A stretch of DNA of 12,044 nt from Flavobacteriaceae bacterium (lineage in GTDB: Bacteria; Bacteroidota; Bacteroidia; Flavobacteriales; Flavobacteriaceae): the NCBI GenBank assembly GCA_023301205.1, contig JALZVC010000133.1, positions 1 to 12,044 of the forward strand. The letters are read 5' to 3'. Position numbers and translations under genes: made by a program. The notes below the pieces were generated by a model, which saw nothing but the letters and a program-made list of their open reading frames with translations, was not told the DNA's origin and searched no databases. Below are positions 6,726-12,044 of this stretch, one piece after another; the first letter of the stretch is position 1, and every line of letters starts with the position of its first letter.

Positions 6726-7697
6726 CTATTCCTTAGGCCCAATAAAATCCATCTTTACTGGTGAATACTCAGTTAGTAAAGAATTATTTACCATAATATT
6801 ACTAAAGTAGGAGGTAGCACCGATAGCCTGAAAAGTGTTTGCCCTATCTTGTAGGTGAAAATGAAGATGAGGTTCGCTAGAGTTTCCAGAATTACCACAG
6901 TTGCCTAAATAGGCACCTTGTTTTACGATATCTCCTTTTTTTACACGAATAGATCCTTCTTCAAAATGGGCGTAGACGATATATTCATCTGCGGCAGTCT
7001 TCAAAGTAATCTTATTTCCGAAGGGCTCCGAAGGATTCATTCTCCCCGGGGGATTGTCGTGAATACCTTTAATAACTTCTACCACTTCGGCATCGCACAC
7101 AGCATATAGCGGTTTACCAAAAGCAAAATAATCTTCATTGCGAGTACCGCTTCTTTGATAGCTTTTATTGTTTTTACCTAGTATTACAAAGTCAAAAGCA
7201 CCTTGTTGCGATTTTATGATGACATGATAATTTTGCGCTTTGTTGTCTCCTCCCCAAAAAGTAAACCAGTCTCCTTTAAAGGGCAGTATAAAAGGAGTAC
7301 TATTTCTGCTAAAAAATGGGACACTTTTTTTGTCGTCTGGCGCAAAATGTAAACCTATTATTTTATGTTGCTCATCTAGCGCGATAGAAGTAATCATAGC
7401 ACCGTGGTCAAATTGGGTTTCATAAACTTCTACGATTGCTTCTTTTTTCTGAAATGTAAAGGATTGTAAATTCCCTAGGTCCTTTTTAAAATTGGCAAAC
7501 AAGTTTTCTATGGTAGAAGATGGTACCTTCTCTAAAAATGAATCACTAAACAACGAGATGAGCTCGTTTTGCTTTTCAGAATTATAGTGCGTTTTTAAAT
7601 TTTCTAACACAGATACAACGGCAGTGGATTGCCCGTGAACGAAAGTAATAAACGAAAAGAGTATAATGGAAAGAAATAATATCTTAATACGATACAT
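6726..7697 (-). CDS. Secreted M23 (LytM-type) metallopeptidase
   Basis: This 323-residue exported protein probably cuts peptide bonds in peptidoglycan. A signal peptide spans about 1-22 (cleavage after VHG or VHGQ). Residues 24-125 form a small alpha/beta region resembling DUF3887-type domains that often precede peptidases (inference). The LytM core covers about 155-290. Candidate zinc ligands are H158 (NYHV), D169 (AFDF) and H279 in HLHFH (277-281), with H277 and H244 (YAHF) as the partner histidines. The H158-D169 spacing of ten intervening residues is longer than the three usual in LytM enzymes. The loop GNCGNSGNSSEPHLHF is characteristic of the family. Translation starts at the ATG at 7697, at the edge of a divergent promoter region shared with the DUF6503 gene. 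No clear -7 element was found on this side. Confidence 0.87.
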   Translation of the reverse strand: MYRIKILFLSIILFSFITFVHGQSTAVVSVLENLKTHYNSEKQNELISLFSDSFLEKVPSSTIENLFANFKKDLGNLQSFTFQKKEAIVEVYETQFDHGAMITSIALDEQHKIIGLHFAPDDKKSVPFFSRNSTPFILPFKGDWFTFWGGDNKAQNYHVIIKSQQGAFDFVILGKNNKSYQRSGTRNEDYFAFGKPLYAVCDAEVVEVIKGIHDNPPGRMNPSEPFGNKITLKTAADEYIVYAHFEEGSIRVKKGDIVKQGAYLGNCGNSGNSSEPHLHFHLQDRANTFQAIGATSYFSNIMVNNSLLTEYSPVKMDFIGPKE

Positions 7698-7714
7698 AAT
7701 TAGCTAATGTCTTG

Positions 7715-7722
7715 TAAGTTTG
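7715..7722 (+). promoter_or_regulatory. Bacteroidota -7 promoter element for the DUF6503 gene
   Basis: TAAGTTTG is an exact TAnnTTTG match on the plus strand, 49 bases before the ATG at 7772. No convincing -33 TTTG lies at the right distance. The predicted leader would contain the nested inverted repeats at 7717-7763. Confidence 0.45.
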
Positions 7723-7763
7723 TACTACCATTTGTGACACAATCATCTAAAATGTTACAAACT
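7717..7763. repeat. Nested inverted repeats in the divergent M23/DUF6503 promoter region
   Basis: Outer arms AGTTTGTA (7717-7724) and TACAAACT (7756-7763) are perfect 8-bp complements. Near the centre sits the 11-base palindrome TTGTG-A-CACAA (7732-7742). The structure fills most of the 74-base gap between the two starts and overlaps the plus-strand -7 element, which is where an operator for one or both genes would be expected. The function is inferred from position only. Confidence 0.4.
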
Positions 7764-7771
7764 ATTAACGT

Positions 7772-8506
7772 ATGAAAAATCTATTAGTTATACTTTCAGT
7801 TGTATTATTTATTAATTGCCAATCTGAAGACCAGAATGTAAAGGCTCAAAAAATTGTAGACAAGGCTATAGCAGTAGCATGTGATGGCCATTGTGAAACG
7901 GCAGAGATTGATTTCGATTTTAGAGACAAACACTATCGCAGTAAAAAAAATAACGGAGAATACTCATATAGTAGAAGATTTAAAAACGCTACTGTAGATA
8001 TTGAAGATGCTATTAACAACAACGGTTTTCAGCGCAGTGTGCACGGTACTCCAGTAAAAATGACAGATTCTTTAATCCCGGCAATTTCAGAAAGTATAAA
8101 CTCCGTTCATTATTTTGCCCAGCTGCCTTATGGGTTAAATTCGCCTGCTGTGAACAAAGAATTTTTAGGCGAAACAATTATAAAAGATGCCCCGTATTAT
8201 AAAATTGGAGTGACTTTTAGCGAAGAAGGTGGTGGTAGTGATTTTGAAGATAAGTTTGTGTACTGGATACACAAAACAAACTACACCGTAGACTATCTAG
8301 CCTACAGCTACTTAGTGAACGGTGGTGGAATAAGATTTAGAGAAGCCTTTAACCCTAGAACAGTAGGTGGTATTCGGTTTGCAGATTATAATAATTATAA
8401 ACCATCGGGTAGCTTAACAGACATAAAAACACTAGACGCAGCATTTGAAGCTGGAGAATTAAAACTGTTATCTAAAATTATATTAGAAAATGTAGTAGTA
8501 AATTAA
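7772..8506 (+). CDS. DUF6503-family lipoprotein
   Basis: The 244-residue product is a lipoprotein: hydrophobic residues 4-14, then INC with the lipidated cysteine at 16. The sequence after the cysteine is QSED, and acidic residues at +3/+4 resemble the lipoprotein export signal described for surface lipoproteins in Bacteroidota (inference). The body matches my memory of the DUF6503 family: an AEIDFDFRDKHYRSK stretch near 44-58, FAQLPYGLNSPAVNKEFLGE near 114-133, then FVYWIHK, DYLAYSY and RFREAFNPR. No enzymatic role is established for the family. An unusual Cys-rich CDGHC (37-41) sits in the mature N-terminus. The start is ATG at 7772, behind an exact promoter element at 7715-7722. The TAA stop overlaps the stop of the convergent phosphatase gene. 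Confidence 0.82.
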   Translation: MKNLLVILSVVLFINCQSEDQNVKAQKIVDKAIAVACDGHCETAEIDFDFRDKHYRSKKNNGEYSYSRRFKNATVDIEDAINNNGFQRSVHGTPVKMTDSLIPAISESINSVHYFAQLPYGLNSPAVNKEFLGETIIKDAPYYKIGVTFSEEGGGSDFEDKFVYWIHKTNYTVDYLAYSYLVNGGGIRFREAFNPRTVGGIRFADYNNYKPSGSLTDIKTLDAAFEAGELKLLSKIILENVVVN

Positions 8507-9036
8507 AGGGGGTTTATTTTTTCAACTTTTGAAATAGCACCATCCATAGTTACAGTTACCGTGAAGAGCATTCCATTTTCAGAATCATCTAGGTCTTCAT
8601 ATTTTTTTTTGCCTAGAATAGCATTTACAAATGCTGGAGTTGTGTTGCTATGACCAACAACGAGTACTACTTTGCCTTTAGTTGCAGCTTTAAAATGATC
8701 ATCATACATAGATGATGGATTATATTCTTTTATCTCTAGACCTTTACTTACAGCAGTAGGAGTAGCAGTTTGTTGTGTTCTGTGGTAGTTAGTAGAATAG
8801 ATCAAATCTAAGTCAATGTCTTTAAAGTGTGTTGCCCACGCAGTTGCTCTCGCTTGTCCCACTTTATTAAGTTCTGGATTTCTATTTGTCTTGTCACTTC
8901 TATCTTTTTCTGCGTGTCTTATCAGGTAATAGGTGGTTTCTATTTCTGTAACTGTTGTCTCGGATTTTGATTTTTTATCATTTCCGCAGGAGAAAAGGAA
9001 AAAAGGAACTAGAATAAGGGTAAAATAGAATTTCAT
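8503..9036 (-). CDS. Histidine-phosphatase-superfamily lipoprotein (phosphoglycerate mutase-like fold)
   Basis: The 177-residue product has a lipoprotein signal (hydrophobic 4-15, then FSC with the lipidated cysteine at 17), followed by a Lys/Ser/Thr-rich linker. The single-domain histidine phosphatase core begins with LIRHAEK, giving R40 and the phospho-accepting H41. The second phosphate-pocket pair is R86 in YSTNYHRTQQT and H129 in VVGHSNT. It is therefore a small phosphatase anchored outside the cytoplasm. The substrate is unknown, and the short form resembles SixA-like proteins rather than glycolytic mutases. The ATG at 9036 is preceded by an AT-rich 13-bp inverted repeat (9059-9090). 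Its 3' end overlaps the convergent DUF6503 gene by four bases. All four core residues are present, so activity is plausible. Confidence 0.88.
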   Translation of the reverse strand: MKFYFTLILVPFFLFSCGNDKKSKSETTVTEIETTYYLIRHAEKDRSDKTNRNPELNKVGQARATAWATHFKDIDLDLIYSTNYHRTQQTATPTAVSKGLEIKEYNPSSMYDDHFKAATKGKVVLVVGHSNTTPAFVNAILGKKKYEDLDDSENGMLFTVTVTMDGAISKVEKINPL

Positions 9037-9058
9037 AATTGTTTTTTTAGCTTAGTAA

Positions 9059-9090
9059 ATATAAACTTTTTTTAAACAAAAAGTTTATAT
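9059..9090. repeat. 13-bp perfect inverted repeat upstream of the phosphatase gene
   Basis: ATATAAACTTTTT (9059-9071) and AAAAAGTTTATAT (9078-9090) are perfect complements separated by six bases. The structure ends 23 bases before the phosphatase ATG and lies beyond the clpB terminator. Each arm has a single G-C pair, so an RNA hairpin would be weak. As DNA it sits where an operator or promoter-binding site would be expected. Confidence 0.55.
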
Positions 9091-9172
9091 CACTTCAATC
9101 TTAATTTGAGTTGTCTTCTTTTTTAGACTGTCGTTTATGATACTTTATAGGCAGCATATAAAATAGTCTATG

Positions 9173-9223
9173 AAAAAAATAAATACCCTTAAATTTCAGA
9201 AGAAATAGAAGGGTATATTTATT
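9173..9223 (-). terminator. Intrinsic terminator of clpB
   Basis: Arms AATAAATACCCTT (9178-9190) and AAGGGTATATTTATT (9209-9223) form a 13-bp stem with a two-base bulge. The loop adds a second stem, ATTTC with GAAAT (9193-9197 / 9202-9206), closing on a four-base loop. On the minus strand the stem runs directly into TTTATTTTTTT (9183-9173). It begins 57 bases after the clpB stop, the expected place for a Rho-independent terminator. Confidence 0.75.
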
Positions 9224-9279
9224 ATAATACTAAGCTTTATGTTATTGAAATACTGATTTGCTACTAGTGTAAAATGCAA

Positions 9280-11889
9280 TTAATGTACGTCTGCAACCAT
9301 ACTATCTTGATTTCTAAAAACTAATTCATTGTCAAAGCTATCTAAAAGAATGATACTATCTGTCGTTATTTTTCCAGAAAGTATCTCTTTAGATAACGAG
9401 TTAAGCACCTCTTTTTGTATTACCCTTTTTACAGGTCTCGCTCCATATTGAGGGTCATATCCTTTCTCAGCTAAATACTTAATAGCTTCTTGTGTGGCAT
9501 CCATCGTGATTCCTTGCTTGGTAAGCATCTTTGTAACTCCTTTTAATTGTAAGCTAACTATTTTTGAAATGTCTACTTTAGACAAAGGAGTGAACAAAAT
9601 AATGTCGTCTATTCTATTTAAAAACTCAGGTCGCACTGTTTGTTTTAATAGTCCTAGTACTTCTATTTTTGCGGCTTCCATTGCTGTATCTGCATTTTTA
9701 ACAACATCAAATTTTTGCTGAATGATTTCGCTTCCCATATTACTTGTCATAATAATAATGGCATTTTTAAAATCTGCAATACGACCTTTGTTGTCAGTTA
9801 ATCTACCTTCATCTAGTACTTGTAGTAAGATGTTAAACGTATCTGAATGTGCTTTTTCTATTTCGTCCAGAAGTATTACAGAATACGGCTTACGTCTTAC
9901 GGCTTCTGTTAATTGTCCTCCTTCTTCATACCCCACATATCCTGGAGGCGCTCCCACTAATCTGCTCACGCTATGTCTTTCTTGATATTCACTCATATCA
10001 ATACGGGTCATGGAGTTTTCATCATCAAACATATAACCAGCCAGCGCTTTTGCGAGTTCTGTTTTACCTACTCCCGTTGTACCTAGAAAAAGAAAACTTC
10101 CTATAGGTTTTTTTTGATCTTGCAAGCCTGCTCGACTTCTCCGTACCGCATCACTCACAGCAATGATAGCTTCTTCTTGACCAACCACACGTTTGTGTAA
10201 TTCATCTTCTAAGCGTAACAGTTTTTCGCGATCGCTTTGCAGCATTTTTGTAATAGGAATTCCAGTCCATTTTGCAACAACTTCTGCTATGTCTTCACGG
10301 GTTACTTCTTCTTTAATCAGGGTGTCATCTTCTTGCTTTTCTGCAAGTTGTATTTCTATTTTTGATAATTTTTCTTGTGCTTCCTTTATTTTTCCGTAGC
10401 GAATCTCTGCCACTTTCCCAAAATCTCCATCTCGTTCTGCTCGTTCTGCCTCTAGTTTAAAGCCCTCAATTTCTGTTTTTAGATTTTGTACATTTTCTAC
10501 TACTTCTTTTTCGCTCTTCCATTTTGCGTTAAGTTCATTTCGCTCTTCTTTTAAGTTAGCAAGATCACTACGTAAAGATTTGAGTTTAGTTTCGTCTTTT
10601 TCTCTTTTAATAGCTGCAATCTCTATTTCTAGTTGCATCACTTTTCTATCCAGTACATCAAGTTCTTCTGGTTTGCTATTAATCTCCATACGCATTTTAC
10701 TAGCAGCCTCATCCATAAGATCAATGGCCTTGTCTGGCAAAAATCGATTAGTAATATAGCGTTGTGATAGCTCTACAGCTGCAATGATGGCATCGTCTTT
10801 AATACGTACTTTGTGGTGTGTCTCGTATTTTTCTTTAATACCTCTTAAGATAGATATGGCACTTTCTGTGTCGGGTTCGTCTACTAAGACACGCTGAAAT
10901 CTTCTTTCTAATGCTTTATCCTTTTCAAAATATTTTTGATATTCATCAAGGGTAGTAGCACCTATAGCTCTTAACTCTCCACGAGCTAATGCTGGCTTCA
11001 AAATGTTTGCTGCATCCATTGCTCCTTGACCACCGCCAGCGCCAACTAAAGTGTGTATTTCATCAATAAAGAGCACAATAGTACCATCACTTGATGTTAC
11101 TTCTTTAATTACAGCTTTAAGGCGTTCTTCAAATTCACCCTTAAATTTAGCACCAGCAATTAAAGCACCCATATCTAATGAGTATACTTCTTTAGATTTT
11201 AAATTTTCTGGGACATCACCATCTACAATCCTGTGTGCTAAACCTTCTGCGATTGCGGTTTTACCTGTTCCTGGCTCACCAACTAACATTGGGTTGTTCT
11301 TGGTACGTCGTGTTAAAATTTGTAGAATTCTTCTAATCTCTTCATCACGACCTATTACAGGGTCAAGTTTCCCGTCTCTTGCTAATTGATTTAAATTCTT
11401 AGCATATTTGTTTAATGAGTTGTATGTTTCTTCTGCACTTTGAGAGGTTACTCGATCTCCTTGACGTAATTCATCTATCGCTGCTTTTAATCCTTTTTTT
11501 GTGACACCTTGATCTTTTAGCGTTTGTGCAATACTGCTTTTAGAATCAAAAATGGCGAGTAATAGATGTTCTAATGTTACAAACTCATCATTCATCTTTT
11601 TTGCAATAATACTAGCCTCATTAACTGCTTTTGCAGCTTCTGTTGATAGCATTAAGTCACCACCATACACTTTAGGGAAAGAATCAATTTGCTTTGCTAA
11701 TATTTGTTGAAGTAAGATTAGATTAACGTTCAGCTTTTTTAAAAGAAAAGGCGTTACGCTCTCATCTATTTCAAATATGGCTTTTAATATATGTTCGTTT
11801 TCTATTTGCTGTTGTCCATACTCTTGAGCGATTTGTTGCGCTCGTTGTATACTCTCCTGACTTTTTATGGTATAATTATTAAAATTCAT
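9280..11889 (-). CDS. clpB: ATP-dependent disaggregase ClpB (Hsp100)
   Basis: The 869-residue cytoplasmic AAA+ protein works with DnaK to extract and refold aggregated proteins. Two Clp N-terminal repeats occupy about 1-150. NBD1 has Walker A GEPGTGKT (204-211), Walker B IVLFIDE (271-277) and arginines R329/R330. The coiled-coil middle domain that separates ClpB from ClpA/C spans about 405-525 and includes RYGKI (497-501). NBD2 has Walker A GTTGVGKT (603-610), the pore loop GYVGYE (650-655), Walker B VILLDE (671-676), sensor N717 and R753-P-E. No ClpP-docking IGL/IGF loop is seen, consistent with disaggregase rather than protease use. The NBD1 pore loop reads [12 protein letters not shown], with Phe249 where E. 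coli ClpB has Tyr. The ATG at 11889 gives the family start. A structured leader lies upstream and a hairpin terminator downstream, so it is probably monocistronic. Confidence 0.97.
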   Translation of the reverse strand: MNFNNYTIKSQESIQRAQQIAQEYGQQQIENEHILKAIFEIDESVTPFLLKKLNVNLILLQQILAKQIDSFPKVYGGDLMLSTEAAKAVNEASIIAKKMNDEFVTLEHLLLAIFDSKSSIAQTLKDQGVTKKGLKAAIDELRQGDRVTSQSAEETYNSLNKYAKNLNQLARDGKLDPVIGRDEEIRRILQILTRRTKNNPMLVGEPGTGKTAIAEGLAHRIVDGDVPENLKSKEVYSLDMGALIAGAKFKGEFEERLKAVIKEVTSSDGTIVLFIDEIHTLVGAGGGQGAMDAANILKPALARGELRAIGATTLDEYQKYFEKDKALERRFQRVLVDEPDTESAISILRGIKEKYETHHKVRIKDDAIIAAVELSQRYITNRFLPDKAIDLMDEAASKMRMEINSKPEELDVLDRKVMQLEIEIAAIKREKDETKLKSLRSDLANLKEERNELNAKWKSEKEVVENVQNLKTEIEGFKLEAERAERDGDFGKVAEIRYGKIKEAQEKLSKIEIQLAEKQEDDTLIKEEVTREDIAEVVAKWTGIPITKMLQSDREKLLRLEDELHKRVVGQEEAIIAVSDAVRRSRAGLQDQKKPIGSFLFLGTTGVGKTELAKALAGYMFDDENSMTRIDMSEYQERHSVSRLVGAPPGYVGYEEGGQLTEAVRRKPYSVILLDEIEKAHSDTFNILLQVLDEGRLTDNKGRIADFKNAIIIMTSNMGSEIIQQKFDVVKNADTAMEAAKIEVLGLLKQTVRPEFLNRIDDIILFTPLSKVDISKIVSLQLKGVTKMLTKQGITMDATQEAIKYLAEKGYDPQYGARPVKRVIQKEVLNSLSKEILSGKITTDSIILLDSFDNELVFRNQDSMVADVH

Positions 11890-11910
11890 AACATTTATTA
11901 ATTCTTTAAA

Positions 11911-11945
11911 ATTTCAGAAGGACTTTTAATACGTATTACTGAAAT
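11911..11945 (-). promoter_or_regulatory. Nested inverted repeat in the clpB leader
   Basis: Arms ATTTCAG (11911-11917) and CTGAAAT (11939-11945) are perfect complements. They enclose the 12-bp perfect palindrome TAATACGTATTA (11927-11938). The outer stem ends 22 bases before the clpB ATG. It could act as DNA (operator) or, if the promoter lies near 11977-12008, as RNA structure in the leader. No CIRCE element is present. Confidence 0.35.
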
Positions 11946-11976
11946 ATTCTGTTTGTTTATTGTGAATGCTGTATTT

Positions 11977-12008
11977 CAAATAGTACGCCATTTCTGTTTT
12001 AAGACAAA
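11977..12008 (-). promoter_or_regulatory. Candidate clpB promoter
   Basis: The minus strand shows TTTG (12008-12005), a 19-base spacer, then TACTATTTG (11985-11977). This matches the Bacteroidota -33/-7 layout except for one extra base inside the -7 element. It would give a leader of roughly 80 bases. The -33 overlaps the left arm of the hairpin at 12005-12044. Confidence 0.35.
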
Positions 12009-12044
12009 ACGTCTTGTGGTTAAGTTAATTCACAAGACATTTTG
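12005..12044 (-). terminator. 14-bp hairpin at the right edge, possible terminator of the preceding gene
   Basis: Arms 12005-12018 (CAAAACGTCTTGTG) and 12031-12044 (CACAAGACATTTTG) pair over 14 bp with a 12-base loop. The single mismatch (C12010 with A12039) becomes a G-U pair in minus-strand RNA, and that strand continues through GTTTTGTCTT. This fits an intrinsic terminator for a minus-strand gene beyond the window. An attenuator or operator for clpB is the alternative. Confidence 0.45.

Noticed and set aside
9171..9212. Short plus-strand reading frame starting ATGAAAAAAATA (12 codons)
   Set aside because: It overlaps the clpB terminator hairpin, and its lysine-rich content comes from the A-tract opposite the terminator T-run.
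11051..11389. 112-codon open frame on the plus strand antisense to clpB
   Set aside because: It sits over the highly conserved NBD1 coding region, and its open frame follows from clpB codon use. No signal peptide, promoter or family match supports it.
1..12044. A dedicated defence, toxin-antitoxin or secretion system
   Set aside because: No nuclease, toxin, helicase, phage or secretion component was recognised. The genes are mostly conserved housekeeping and envelope functions on both strands without a shared operon.

Overview
The window looks like a chromosomal segment of a marine-type member of the Bacteroidota, most likely Flavobacteriaceae. Four things point there: about 37% GC in the conserved genes I hand-counted, exact matches to the Bacteroidota promoter element TAnnTTTG upstream of several genes, almost no Shine-Dalgarno sequences, and gene families typical of that group (a DUF5686 outer-membrane protein, a DUF6503 lipoprotein, short lipoproteins with a Cys near residue 16-18). 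The genus cannot be fixed from the sequence alone.

Layout from left to right. Positions 1-2142 (minus strand) hold a Gfo/Idh/MocA oxidoreductase, then a 3-hydroxybutyryl-CoA dehydrogenase, then the first 59 codons of a lipoprotein with a TTG start that runs off the left edge. A divergent promoter region (2143-2283) separates these from pcm (plus strand, TTG start), which converges on a large DUF5686 protein (2950-5427, minus). Next on the minus strand come a very AT-rich orphan lipoprotein (5533-6108), smpB (6210-6677) and a secreted M23-type peptidase (6726-7697). A second divergent promoter region (7698-7771) leads into a DUF6503 lipoprotein (plus). Its stop codon overlaps that of a histidine-phosphatase lipoprotein (8503-9036, minus). 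The right quarter is clpB (9280-11889, minus) with a convincing hairpin terminator at 9173-9223 and a leader rich in inverted repeats up to the edge.

How the genes relate. This is mostly a housekeeping neighbourhood, not an island. Three genes serve protein quality control: pcm (isoaspartyl repair), smpB (trans-translation) and clpB (disaggregation). Five products are predicted to sit in or beyond the cell envelope: DUF5686, the M23 peptidase and the complete lipoproteins, plus the partial lipoprotein at the left edge as a sixth. HBD and the Gfo/Idh enzyme are cytoplasmic dehydrogenases. I see no evidence for one dedicated multigene system. I found no tRNA, rRNA, insertion sequence or CRISPR array. 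No gene-free stretch exceeds about 245 bases.

The parts most worth a second look are the compositionally foreign lipoprotein between DUF5686 and smpB, the 13-bp perfect inverted repeat at 9059-9090, the stop-over-stop convergent pair at 8503-8506, and the structured clpB leader.
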